A stretch of DNA of 51,459 nt from a virus. Position 1 is the stretch's first letter; each line of letters opens with the position of its first letter. The notes beneath the pieces are model-generated. The model was not told the origin of the DNA and made no database searches. It was given only the letters and a program-made list of their open reading frames with translations. The translations under genes and the position numbers were made by a program. The stretch spans positions 1-51,459 of the IMG/VR virus record IMGVR_UViG_3300025585_000057; one strand, given 5' to 3'. Shown in pieces: positions 30,039-38,325 of the stretch.

Positions 30039-33000
30039 ATGTTTAGAGCAGATGATTTACTACAGATACTGAATGAGTTGTCACCGAGCGACAGGAAGGA
30101 GGCTATCGCGCTTGCTTCAGCAGTCACGGAGCATTTGCCGTGGGTACCGAACCCGGGTCCTCAAACGGAAGCGTTCTTCAGCCAAGCGGACGAGGTATTC
30201 TATGGCGGGGCTGCAGGTGGTGGAAAGCTTCAATCAATTCAATCACTTACACTAACCCCAACTGGTTGGCGCAAGATTGGCGACCTCAAAGTTGGGGATA
30301 AATTGTGCGCGACAGATGGCACCGTACAAGAAGTTATAGGGGTATTTCCGCAGGGTACGGTAAGTATATACCGGGTGACAATGCGAGACGGAGGTGCGAC
30401 TGAGGCGGGGTTGGACCACAACTGGCTGGCCTGGAGAACGCACGCGAACACCAAGAAGGGCAATAGGGTGACTTGCGGCGCTGAGTCAGCACGTAAGTGG
30501 ACAACCCGGCAGATGATAGCCGAGATGGAAAAGGGAACCCGCGATGATGGCAGGAGGAGAGGATTCGCGATACCAGTAACGGAACCTGTCAACTTCACTG
30601 TGGCGGGGCAGTTGAAAGGCCGAGGGGTGTTCGTTGGTCGAGAGATTGACCCTTATATATTGGGTTTGCTGCTTGGGGACGGGCATATTACAGAAAAAGG
30701 CATTGGACTAACATCTATGGACGCGGAGATCGCCTCCGCTTTTATGGCCTGGGCCGGTGAGGACTGTCGGGTTAAGGTAGAGCAAAATAAGCGTTCGGAT
30801 ACCTATGCGTTACGCGGACCTATGTTGAAGAAGCTTAAGGACCAGCTATCCGACCTGGACCTCCTCGGCTGTAAATCGCACGATAAGTTTATACCGAGGC
30901 AATACCTATTCGCACCGATAGAAGAGAGATGGGCTTTATTGCAAGGGCTTATGGATACTGATGGGTGGGTGGAGCCTAGAAGGGCCTGTTATTACACAAC
31001 GGTGTCGGAGGTGTTAGCCTCTGACGTTGAGCACTTGGCCCGCTCACTTGGGGCGGTTACGACTCGAACCGAGAAGAACCCGAACTATACTTATAAAGGT
31101 GAGAAGTTAACGGGGCAGAAAGCATATTGTATTCGTATCAAGCTGCCGAACCCCGAATGCGCTTTTAGACTCCCCCGCAAGATAGCGGTAGCGGCGAGCA
31201 TAGAACATCAAAGCGAAGGAAGGGTTATCGAGAGCATAACGTATGTACGGGAAGATGAGGCGGTATGTATCGCCGTATCAAACGCCAATTCTCTGTACAT
31301 AACCGACGATTTCATCGTAACACACAACACGGACCTACTACTCGGATTAGCGCTCACAGGGCATACCAAGTCGCTCGTGTTGCGAAGAACGAATCGAGAG
31401 GTTAACGGCCTAGTGGAGAGGATGACTGAAATCCTGGGAGCAAGAGAGGGCTACAACAGCCAATCAGGAATCTGGCGGTATTCGGACAAACTAATCGAAC
31501 TCGGGGGTTGTCAGTTAGAAGAAGATAAACAAAAGTATAAGGGCAACGCGAAGGATCTGTACTGTGTCGGGCCGGATACCGAAGTGCTCATGGCAGATGG
31601 ATGTTATCGGAGAATGGTAGAGATAGTACCAGGGGATCTTGTTGCCACCTTGGAGGGACCGAAACGGGTCAACAGAGTCTACACTATACCAAACAAAGAC
31701 ACGGTAGAACTTTCGGTACAGCACCCCGATGGTAGGAATATTAGACAGCTACAGTCCTCCGCTCACTATCTCTTTACAGGAAGTGGTTGGGAGGTGCCGA
31801 CGAACACCACCGAACGACTGGCGCTACTGTCTGCCGGGACGCGCACAGGTACAGAGTACCCCCACCCGTATACGGGTGGGTTACGAAAGGTACAGACGGG
31901 CCTTATATACACTACCGCCCCGACAGTAACTCCAATCGGGGTACGAACGCTATATGACATGGAAGTGGAAGAAGTCAATCACTTCATAACAAAGGGCGGA
32001 ATAGTTAATAAGAACTGTTTTGATGAGTTGTCAGATTTCACCGAATCACAGTACGTGTTTATTACCGGGTGGAACCGATCGACGAAACCCGGGCAACGTT
32101 GCCGGATCATCGGAGCGGGGAACCCACCGACGAGGCCCGAGGGGCAATGGGTTGTGAGGCGTTGGGCTGCCTGGCTGGACCCACGGCACCCGAGGCCCGC
32201 GAAACCCGGGGAGTTGCGTTGGTACACGACGAACAATAAAGGCGAAGAGGAAGAGGTCGACGGACCAGGGCCGCATTACCTGGACGGCGATAGGCCGCTG
32301 TACGCGAGATCCAGGACGTTCATCCCGGCAGCGCTGGCAGATAATCCGGATCTGGTAGGCACCGGTTACCAAGCGAGTCTGGATTCTTTACCGGCGGAGC
32401 TTAGGGCCGCGTACCGCGACGGCAACTTTCATACCGGTATCCAGGACGACCCGTATCAACTGATCCCGTCCGCGTGGGTTATAGCAGCTCAAGAGCGGTG
32501 GAGGCCGAATCCTCCAGTAGGTATCCCGATGTGCGCAATCGGTTGTGATGTAGCGGTGGCAAAAGACAAATTCGTAATAGCTCAAAGACACGATTCCTGG
32601 TTCGCTCCTCTGATAGTGATACCGGGAAAAGAAGTCGCGGACCCGAAGCAGGCAGCGGGCCGCGTACTCGCCCTACGGAGGGATAACGCGAAGGTTATCG
32701 TCGACGTCGGCGGCGGCTGGGGGGCAGATTGCTACGGGCAGCTTACGTCGAACCAGATTGACGCGCTCGCTTACATGGGGGTGAAAGCATCTAAGCGTAA
32801 AACATTAGACGGAAAATTCGGTTTCTCGAATGTGAGAACTGAGGCGCTATGGAAATTAAGAGAGGCGCTAGACCCCTCACAACCCGGGGGTTCGACGATG
32901 CAGCTTCCTCAAAGTGTTACGCTTCGGGCGGACTTATGTGCACCTTACTATGCTGTTAAGAAACAAGGTGATACAATAATGCTAGTTGCTGAGAGTAAAG

Positions 33001-33164
33001 AGGACGTGAGGGACAAACTCGGGAGATCCCCGGACGAGGGCGACGCGGTAGTGATGGCATGGTATGATGGATTCAGACTGGCTAACGTCCAAGGCGGCTG
33101 GGAGGATAACGTTTACAATAAAACGCGAACGATATCTGTGAATCGTGGAAGGCGGTATAACTGA
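30039..33164 (+). CDS. terL: Terminase large subunit containing two inteins
   Basis: 1041 residues as translated; 523 after removal of two inteins. Start ATG 30039 with GGAG upstream; a GTG at 30021 is less likely. The N-extein ends FYGGAAGGGK (54-63), the first part of Walker A; intein 1 is 64-430; extein resumes TDLLLGLAL (431); intein 2 is 509-659; extein resumes CFDELSDF (660) with Walker B FDE. The nuclease has an RNase-H-like GCDVA (about 834) and SPDEGDAVVMA (about 996). Joined exteins give GGAAGGGKTDLLLG and DLYCFDELSDF, both normal for TerL. It packages DNA into the capsid and cuts it. Confidence 0.95.
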   Translation: MFRADDLLQILNELSPSDRKEAIALASAVTEHLPWVPNPGPQTEAFFSQADEVFYGGAAGGGKLQSIQSLTLTPTGWRKIGDLKVGDKLCATDGTVQEVIGVFPQGTVSIYRVTMRDGGATEAGLDHNWLAWRTHANTKKGNRVTCGAESARKWTTRQMIAEMEKGTRDDGRRRGFAIPVTEPVNFTVAGQLKGRGVFVGREIDPYILGLLLGDGHITEKGIGLTSMDAEIASAFMAWAGEDCRVKVEQNKRSDTYALRGPMLKKLKDQLSDLDLLGCKSHDKFIPRQYLFAPIEERWALLQGLMDTDGWVEPRRACYYTTVSEVLASDVEHLARSLGAVTTRTEKNPNYTYKGEKLTGQKAYCIRIKLPNPECAFRLPRKIAVAASIEHQSEGRVIESITYVREDEAVCIAVSNANSLYITDDFIVTHNTDLLLGLALTGHTKSLVLRRTNREVNGLVERMTEILGAREGYNSQSGIWRYSDKLIELGGCQLEEDKQKYKGNAKDLYCVGPDTEVLMADGCYRRMVEIVPGDLVATLEGPKRVNRVYTIPNKDTVELSVQHPDGRNIRQLQSSAHYLFTGSGWEVPTNTTERLALLSAGTRTGTEYPHPYTGGLRKVQTGLIYTTAPTVTPIGVRTLYDMEVEEVNHFITKGGIVNKNCFDELSDFTESQYVFITGWNRSTKPGQRCRIIGAGNPPTRPEGQWVVRRWAAWLDPRHPRPAKPGELRWYTTNNKGEEEEVDGPGPHYLDGDRPLYARSRTFIPAALADNPDLVGTGYQASLDSLPAELRAAYRDGNFHTGIQDDPYQLIPSAWVIAAQERWRPNPPVGIPMCAIGCDVAVAKDKFVIAQRHDSWFAPLIVIPGKEVADPKQAAGRVLALRRDNAKVIVDVGGGWGADCYGQLTSNQIDALAYMGVKASKRKTLDGKFGFSNVRTEALWKLREALDPSQPGGSTMQLPQSVTLRADLCAPYYAVKKQGDTIMLVAESKEDVRDKLGRSPDEGDAVVMAWYDGFRLANVQGGWEDNVYNKTRTISVNRGRRYN
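30228..31328 (+). other. Intein 1 in TerL Walker A, class 3 type with LAGLIDADG endonuclease
   Basis: 367 residues inserted between K and T of GGGKT. The first residue is Leu, not Cys or Ser. Splicing block B is LDHNW with Trp at intein residue 66; block F carries Cys (EAVCIAV, intein residue 347); the last residue is Asn and the following extein residue is Thr. Trp B:12, Cys F:4 and Thr G:1 are the triad of class 3 inteins, which do not need an N-terminal nucleophile. The LAGLIDADG motifs are YILGLLLGDG (intein about 143-152) and LLQGLMDTDG (about 237-246), so the homing endonuclease may be active. Confidence 0.88.
31563..32015 (+). other. Intein 2 just before TerL Walker B, mini-intein
   Basis: 151 residues, from Cys (CVGPDTEVLMADG) to Asn (IVNKN) with Cys as first downstream residue. 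Block A, a block B-like SSAHYLFT, block F-like VRTLYDMEVEEVNHF and block G ITKGGIVNKN are visible; no endonuclease. The usual penultimate His is Lys (NKN). Standard class 1 chemistry is expected (Cys1, Asn, Cys+1). Confidence 0.85.
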
Positions 33165-33174
33165 GGGGGAATAG

Positions 33175-33291
33175 ATGGAATCCTTGAAAACGATCGCGTG
33201 TATCATGCTTACTAGCGTAGCAGTAGTGGTAGTTCTATCGCTGGCGTTCACTTTCGGATCTTTATTAACCAGTGTAATGCAAACTCTATAG
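33175..33291 (+). CDS. 38-residue single-span membrane peptide
   Basis: Too short for usual gene calling. ATG preceded by GAGGGGG. Residues about 8-34 are one hydrophobic span (ACIMLTSVAVVVVLSLAFTFGSLL). Lies between TerL and a small virion gene and fits a tiny phage membrane protein; function unknown. Confidence 0.55.
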   Translation: MESLKTIACIMLTSVAVVVVLSLAFTFGSLLTSVMQTL

Positions 33292-33299
33292 AGGTGATT

Positions 33300-33464
33300 A
33301 TGGGATTGTTGAAAAAACCTAAGATGCCGCCGCCGCCGAAAGTGATACCGATGGCGGACCCTATGGCGACAGCCGCAGCAAAACGACGTTCGATGCTGAA
33401 ACAGCAAGCCGGTAAGGGGCGAACGAGTACGATACTGTCCCAGGGGGACGCACTCGGAGGCTAG
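33300..33464 (+). CDS. 54-residue portal-adjacent protein
   Basis: Starts with GAGG upstream. Basic, Pro-rich N-terminus (LLKKPKMPPPPKVIPM), then AKRRSMLKQQAGKGRTSTILSQGDALGG. The RTSTIL...GG ending is typical of small proteins encoded just before podovirus portals. Ends one base before the portal start. Probably a head-tail assembly or scaffold accessory protein. Confidence 0.65.
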   Translation: MGLLKKPKMPPPPKVIPMADPMATAAAKRRSMLKQQAGKGRTSTILSQGDALGG

Positions 33465-33465
33465 T

Positions 33466-35139
33466 ATGACCCTAGAATTCATCCTACACCAAGGGCATAA
33501 GCTCTTCGAAGAGAAGCGCCCTTTGTTACGGCTTTGGCAAGAGATCGCGGAGAACTTCTACCCCGAGAGGGCAGATTTCACCACACCGATACGAATCGGG
33601 AACGATCTTACCCCAGGCATATCGGCTAGTACACCCTTGCTGGTTCGCAGAGAACTGGCAAATGCTATCAGCACTATGCTGAGGCCGACGAATAAGAGCT
33701 GGATGCATCCTAGGGTGCAAGGCTATGATAAGCTGAGTCACGAAGCAAAAGTCTGGCTAGACGAAGCGGAACGAGTGCAGCGGGTAGCGATGTACCACAA
33801 ACCTACAGGATTCAACAAAGCTACGAAGCAAGCTGATAATGACTACGTGACCTTTGGCCAAGCGGTGATGCAGATCACAGATAATCGTGAGCTCAACGGA
33901 TTGCTATTCCGGACGTGGCACCTGCGTGATTGTGTGTGGTGCGAGGATGAGGAAGGCATCATTGATACCGTCTATAGGTTGTGGGATGATGTTACTCTGG
34001 CAGCTTTGAATCGCAAGTTCCCCAAGACGATGCCGAAGGAGCTCAAAGAGAAGATGGAGAAGAACCCCTACGACAAGGCGAAAGTCTGGCACGTAGAGCT
34101 ACCCTCCCACATATACACCTCGGAAAAGAACAAAGGGAACCGGTTTCCGTATGTGTCTCTGTACATTGAACTGAGTACAAAAACCATACTGGAAGAGGTG
34201 CCGATACCTGAGTGCACGTATATAATCCCTAGATGGCACACAGTCTCAGGATCTCAGTATGCGTACTCGCCAGCGGTAGTGATAGCCACACCGGATGCGC
34301 GTACCCTGCAAGAGATGACAGTGACATTGCTTGAAGCCGGAGAGAAAGCCGTTACGCCGCCGATGTTGGGAGTACAAGGGGCACTCCGAAGCGATGTGAA
34401 CGTCATGGCCGGGGGGCTCACCTGGGTAGATCGTGAGTACGACGAGAGACTCGGTGAGGTATTGCGACCGCTTACCATAGATAAAGGTGGCATCCCGCTC
34501 GGCATGGATATGCACGACAGGATCAAGAACGATCTTTATGAGGCGTTCTTCCTGAACAAGATTCAACTACCACCACCTACACCGAATATGACCGCTTATG
34601 AGGCGGCAGAACGAGTGCAGGAGTACATACGGGGCGCATTGCCCTTATTCGAGCCAATGGAGATCGAATATAACGGGCCGCTATGTGAGAAGAGCTTCAG
34701 CAACATGCTACGCGCGGGAGTTTTCGGTGTCTATGTAGGACCGATACCAGAAGATCTGCAAGGGGCGGATATTAAGTTTGAGTTTGAATCCCCGCTACAC
34801 GACGCCATTGAGAAAGCTAAGATGCAGAAGTACCTAGAAGCCACGGCGACATTGGCGCAGGCAGCGGCAGCCGATCCTAGTGTTATAAACCTATTGAACG
34901 TACCGAAGGCTACACGTGAGGCGTTGATCGCTTCTGGTGTACCGCCTGGATGGCTGCGTTCTGAAGGCGAGGTCGATGACATGGTGCGGCAACAACAGCA
35001 ACAGCAGCAGATCGCGCAATTGTTGGAACAAATGAAAACCGGTTCGGAGATCGCTAAAAATGTAGGATCGACACCGATGCCGGCGGGGACAATGGGCGGG
35101 GCGAATGCCGCGCCTAACGTGGGAGGGGTAGCAATTTGA
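33466..35139 (+). CDS. Portal (head-to-tail connecting) protein
   Basis: 557 residues. Follows the T7-like connector pattern: LFEEKRPLLRLWQEIAENFYPERADFT, RRELANAISTMLRPTNKSWMHPRVQG, TLQEMTVTLLEAGEKAVTPPMLGV and TAYEAAERVQEYIRGALPLFEPMEIEYNGPL. The C-terminus has a Gln-rich run (RQQQQQQQI) and a flexible Gly/Ala end. Twelve copies should form the ring through which DNA passes. Located between the small RTSTIL gene and the scaffold genes as in other podoviruses. Confidence 0.93.
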   Translation: MTLEFILHQGHKLFEEKRPLLRLWQEIAENFYPERADFTTPIRIGNDLTPGISASTPLLVRRELANAISTMLRPTNKSWMHPRVQGYDKLSHEAKVWLDEAERVQRVAMYHKPTGFNKATKQADNDYVTFGQAVMQITDNRELNGLLFRTWHLRDCVWCEDEEGIIDTVYRLWDDVTLAALNRKFPKTMPKELKEKMEKNPYDKAKVWHVELPSHIYTSEKNKGNRFPYVSLYIELSTKTILEEVPIPECTYIIPRWHTVSGSQYAYSPAVVIATPDARTLQEMTVTLLEAGEKAVTPPMLGVQGALRSDVNVMAGGLTWVDREYDERLGEVLRPLTIDKGGIPLGMDMHDRIKNDLYEAFFLNKIQLPPPTPNMTAYEAAERVQEYIRGALPLFEPMEIEYNGPLCEKSFSNMLRAGVFGVYVGPIPEDLQGADIKFEFESPLHDAIEKAKMQKYLEATATLAQAAAADPSVINLLNVPKATREALIASGVPPGWLRSEGEVDDMVRQQQQQQQIAQLLEQMKTGSEIAKNVGSTPMPAGTMGGANAAPNVGGVAI

Positions 35140-35411
35140 AGAAGATACCAGAAGCTTTCGCGCCGCCAGTATGGGAATTGGCCGATGTGATGGCGATACA
35201 GGCGTGTGTAGCAGGAACCGCAACACCGGAGCAACAGAAGCGGGCGATCGATTGGATCGTGTACCGGGCAGCCGGTACGGATGAGGTAGATTATCGCCCC
35301 ATTGAAAGGGAGCATGTATTCGTATCAGGTAGGCGTTTCGTGGGCCTACAGGTACGCAAACTGATGGCGTTGAGGCCACAGGCTTTTTCCAAGACTAACC
35401 AGGAGGACTGA
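35136..35411 (+). CDS. Small protein, Bbp19-like
   Basis: 91 residues, start overlapping the portal stop by 4. Sequence PPVWELADVMAIQACVAGTATPEQQKRAIDWIV, EHVFVSGRRFVGLQVRKLMALRP resembles the small proteins encoded between portal and scaffold of many podoviruses (the FxxGRRxVG-like end is characteristic of Bbp19-type proteins). Virion assembly role presumed. Confidence 0.55.
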   Translation: MKKIPEAFAPPVWELADVMAIQACVAGTATPEQQKRAIDWIVYRAAGTDEVDYRPIEREHVFVSGRRFVGLQVRKLMALRPQAFSKTNQED

Positions 35412-35413
35412 AA

Positions 35414-36403
35414 ATGGCAGGAACTGAAGGAAACGGAGCAACTATTCTTAATACGGAGAATACGCCAGATGCGAAAACGACAGATGCTGCGCCAGCAACA
35501 ATCACGACGCCTCCAGCAGATGAGGCGGCAGGAACTAATACGAATAGCAATGACTCCGGACAAGGGGCTACAGGAGGCGATAAGGACGGGGCTGCTGCTG
35601 GAGGACACGAGGACTGGGACGCCATGCGAACCCGACTCTCGAACGGGGACGATAAGTTACTCAAACGGTTGTCTCGTTACAGCACGCTAGACGATTATAT
35701 CAAGGCCGGGTATGAGGCTCAGAATAAGTTAAGTTCAATTAAAGCGAACTCCAAGCCTGGTAAGGACGCAACACCGGAAGAGATCGCAGAATATAGAAAA
35801 GCAAACGGGGTGCCAGATGACCCTACAGGGTACGACATCGCGCTACCCGACGGGCTGATTCTCGGGGACAATGACCGCCCGATAGCCGAGAGTTTCATGC
35901 AGGTGGCGCATAAACATAACTTGCCGAACGATGTTGTGAATGACATCATCGCACAGCATTTACAGTTACAGGAGCAATCGGTATCCGAACGGATAGACGA
36001 GGATAACCGGCAATACGAGGCCACGATGGAGACTCTAAGAAGCCCTGAAGTATGGGGCGGGGAATTCGCCCGAAACCGTAACATGATCCTGAACCTATTG
36101 AATGAGGCCCCTCCAGGCGTGAGCGATCTTGTTCAGGGCGCACGTCTACCGGATGGTTCCGCATTGGCAAACAATCCGGAAGTGCTGGTGTGGCTGAACA
36201 ACCTGGCACGTAAAATTAACCCAACGGCGACTCTGACGGACGGCAATCGTAGCATGGCTGTGAGCCAGATAGAGGACGAGATGGCCGATATTCAGAAGCT
36301 AATGGGCGATTCCAATTCCGAATACTGGAAAGGACCGAAGTCTGAAAAGATGCAGGCTCGGTTCCGTGAATTAACATCGGTCTTGCAAGATGCGAAAAGA
36401 TGA
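35414..36403 (+). CDS. Capsid scaffolding protein
   Basis: 329 residues. A low-complexity acidic and Thr/Ala/Gly-rich N-terminus (1-70) is followed by a region typical of phage scaffolds: TLDDYIKAGYEAQNKLSSI, PEEIAEYRKANGVPDDPTGYDIALPDG, FMQVAHKHNLPNDVVNDIIAQH, then a C-terminal helical part. Immediately upstream of the major capsid gene. Helps assemble the prohead and leaves before packaging. AGGAGG site. Confidence 0.88.
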   Translation: MAGTEGNGATILNTENTPDAKTTDAAPATITTPPADEAAGTNTNSNDSGQGATGGDKDGAAAGGHEDWDAMRTRLSNGDDKLLKRLSRYSTLDDYIKAGYEAQNKLSSIKANSKPGKDATPEEIAEYRKANGVPDDPTGYDIALPDGLILGDNDRPIAESFMQVAHKHNLPNDVVNDIIAQHLQLQEQSVSERIDEDNRQYEATMETLRSPEVWGGEFARNRNMILNLLNEAPPGVSDLVQGARLPDGSALANNPEVLVWLNNLARKINPTATLTDGNRSMAVSQIEDEMADIQKLMGDSNSEYWKGPKSEKMQARFRELTSVLQDAKR

Positions 36404-36451
36404 GGTAGACTACGCTCATTCATGTACTTTCCTTGCTTGTTGAGAGCATTT

Positions 36452-36481
36452 CACCACCGACACAATCGGTGGTGTTTTTTT
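36452..36481 (+). terminator. Rho-independent terminator between scaffold and capsid genes
   Basis: CACCACCGA / TCGGTGGTG, a perfect nine-pair stem with a CACAA loop, followed by seven T. It separates capsid expression from the upstream packaging operon. Confidence 0.9.
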
Positions 36482-36530
36482 GTTGCAATTACGCCACACA
36501 TGTGGTAAGTTCGCCCTAGTATTAAGTGAA

Positions 36531-36649
36531 GGCCCTGTGTAGGCTCCTTCCGACACCCCTCGCAAGAGGCCCGGAGCCAAGCTGAGAGGCACCCCTGAGA
36601 CTTGATCGAGTATTAATTTACTTTATCATATTTTATAGGAGTGCCAAAA
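36531..36649 (+). promoter_or_regulatory. Leader of the capsid gene with nested hairpins and a possible promoter
   Basis: GGCTCC (36542-36547) pairs with GGAGCC (36573-36578), enclosing CCTC-GCAA-GAGG, a hairpin with a GNRA tetraloop. Downstream, TTGATC (36602-36607) and TATCAT (36624-36629) with a 16-base spacer make a reasonable sigma70 promoter. Then TAGGAG and the capsid start. The hairpins would be read only from a promoter further upstream. Confidence 0.5.
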
Positions 36650-37486
36650 ATGGCTGAATCCGCATTTCAGATTCAATACCGACAAGAGTTTATCGCCGGT
36701 TTTGAACAAACCCAATCCCTCGTAAGAGACACCGTAACTACCGAAGCCGTTATTAGCGGAAATCAGGCTGTGTTCCTGGTAGCCGATTCAGGTGACGCTT
36801 CCGCTGTTACTCGTGGCCTGAATGGTTTGATTCCAGGTCGTGCAGACAACTTGAACCAGAACACTGCGACACTTGTTGAATGGCATGACAAACCTGTCAA
36901 GACCAATTTCAACATCTTCGCCTCACAAGGCAATCAGCGCCAAATCATGCAGTACACCTCTATGGCCGTGATGAACCGTCGTATCGACGCTGACATCATC
37001 AACGAACTGAACGGTGGTAGCGTGACACAGGATACCGGTGCTACAGCACAGGCATCGCTGGATCTGGCCATGTATGCTCTGACTATCCTCGGCAACAACG
37101 CGGTGCCTCTGGATGGCAATATCAGTGCCCTGATTACCCCAGCTTTCTGGGCGTATTTGATGCAGACCAAAGAGTTCACCAACGTCGACTACGTGAACAA
37201 CAAGCCGTTTACGAACAGCTTGACAATGTTCCGCTGGGCGAACGTGAACTGGATCGTGCACCCGAACCTGCCTGGTAAAGGCACGAGCGCAGAGAAATGT
37301 TTCATGTTCCACAAATCCGCAATGGGCCATGCTATTGACCGGGCCGGTGTCCAGTCAGAAGTAGGCTACAACGGCGAGAACAACTACTCTTGGGCTCGTT
37401 GCAGCGCTTACATGGGTGCGAAACTTCTGCAGGCAGAAGGCGCGGTTATTATTAATCACGACGGTTCTGGCTACGCAGCCCAGTAA
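36650..37486 (+). CDS. Major capsid protein
   Basis: 278 residues from ATG 36650 (TAGGAG eight bases upstream; a GTG three codons earlier is less likely). Sequence AESAFQIQYRQEFIAGFEQTQSLVRDTV, LVADSGDASAVTRGLNGLIPGR, MQYTSMAVMNRRIDADIINEL and ...SYMGAKLLQAEGAVIINHD is the pattern of podovirus coat proteins of this length with an HK97-like fold. Codon use is noticeably more biased to C-ending codons than in neighbours, fitting high expression. Lies between two terminators with its own leader. Confidence 0.9.
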   Translation: MAESAFQIQYRQEFIAGFEQTQSLVRDTVTTEAVISGNQAVFLVADSGDASAVTRGLNGLIPGRADNLNQNTATLVEWHDKPVKTNFNIFASQGNQRQIMQYTSMAVMNRRIDADIINELNGGSVTQDTGATAQASLDLAMYALTILGNNAVPLDGNISALITPAFWAYLMQTKEFTNVDYVNNKPFTNSLTMFRWANVNWIVHPNLPGKGTSAEKCFMFHKSAMGHAIDRAGVQSEVGYNGENNYSWARCSAYMGAKLLQAEGAVIINHDGSGYAAQ

Positions 37487-37513
37487 TCCTGACATTGAAT
37501 AGGAGCATTTAAC

Positions 37514-37810
37514 ATGGCATACGCAACTACTGATCCTCTGATCTGTTTAACAACCGCCGCACTCGGTGGCTCCGGCCCTCGTTTGTGGTACCACGAATCC
37601 GCTGATGCACTGGCCGCAGCTAATACCTCGGGGTTTATTACCGATGGTGGTAGTAAGGGTTTGCGAGTTGGCGATTACGTCTGGCATCAAGACACACAGA
37701 CCGACGGTGATCTGTCTATGCACCGAGTTATTACGGTAAGTGCTACTTACCCAGGGGCAGTCGACTTATCTGATGGCACCGCTATCTGCGAGAAGGCTAA
37801 CGCCGACTAA
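37514..37810 (+). CDS. Small capsid-associated protein
   Basis: 98 residues, AGGAGC site, directly after the capsid gene and before a terminator, so co-expressed with it. Beta-rich (PRLWYHESADALAAANTSGFITDGGSKGLRVGDYVWHQ, MHRVITVSATYPGAVDLSDGTAI). Size and place suggest a head decoration or stabilising protein. Confidence 0.65.
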   Translation: MAYATTDPLICLTTAALGGSGPRLWYHESADALAAANTSGFITDGGSKGLRVGDYVWHQDTQTDGDLSMHRVITVSATYPGAVDLSDGTAICEKANAD

Positions 37811-37843
37811 GCTTGACTGAGCACCGAATAGGTGACAGAATTG

Positions 37844-37880
37844 AGGGGTTGTGGTGTCACCGCAACCCCTTATATTTTTA
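37844..37880 (+). terminator. Terminator after the capsid pair
   Basis: AGGGGTTGTGG and CCGCAACCCCT form an eleven-pair stem (one G-T pair) with a five-base loop, followed by TATATTTTTA. With the terminator at 36452 it brackets the capsid genes. Confidence 0.7.
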
Positions 37881-37890
37881 GGAGAATCAC

Positions 37891-38322
37891 ATGCCGGAAA
37901 TGAAACTACTGCCAAACCAGCTTAAAGAAGCAGCATACCAACGCCCGCATTACGCGGCGACACCTGTGGAAGGCACTACAAAGGAAGACATTCTGAATAA
38001 CAGCTATTGGACCCATATAGCACGCAAGGTAACTCCGGGGTCGATTATCGATGTAGTACCCGAGGACATGGCGTTTTTCGCGCAGTTGATAGTTACCTGG
38101 GTGGGGCACTTCGACATCCGTGTGAAACTATTGAATTACGTGGATCTGGCGGACGAGATGCCGATGCCCAACGGCGCGGACTTCACCCCGGTGTGGCGTA
38201 ACAGTAGAAAGTGGTGTGTCCAACGAGCCAAAGATGGTGCTATAATAGCGGAAAATCTGCCCTCGAAGAAGGACGCGGCAGTCTGGATCGCTGAGTACGA
38301 AACCAACCAAATGACGGGGTAA
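37891..38322 (+). CDS. Hypothetical virion-morphogenesis protein
   Basis: 143 residues, TTAGGAG site. Contains EEDMAFFAQLIVTWVGHFDIRVKLLNYVDL-like strand pattern (residues about 60-90) and a helical end (KKDAAVWIAEYETNQ). Located between capsid and tail-tube genes as in other podoviruses, where such genes are of unknown function. Confidence 0.6.
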   Translation: MPEMKLLPNQLKEAAYQRPHYAATPVEGTTKEDILNNSYWTHIARKVTPGSIIDVVPEDMAFFAQLIVTWVGHFDIRVKLLNYVDLADEMPMPNGADFTPVWRNSRKWCVQRAKDGAIIAENLPSKKDAAVWIAEYETNQMTG

Positions 38323-38325
38323 GCA

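Noticed and set aside
36575-36610. CTGAGA motifs in the capsid leader, as in TPP riboswitches
   Set aside because: The other conserved parts of the TPP element are absent and the context (capsid gene) does not fit.
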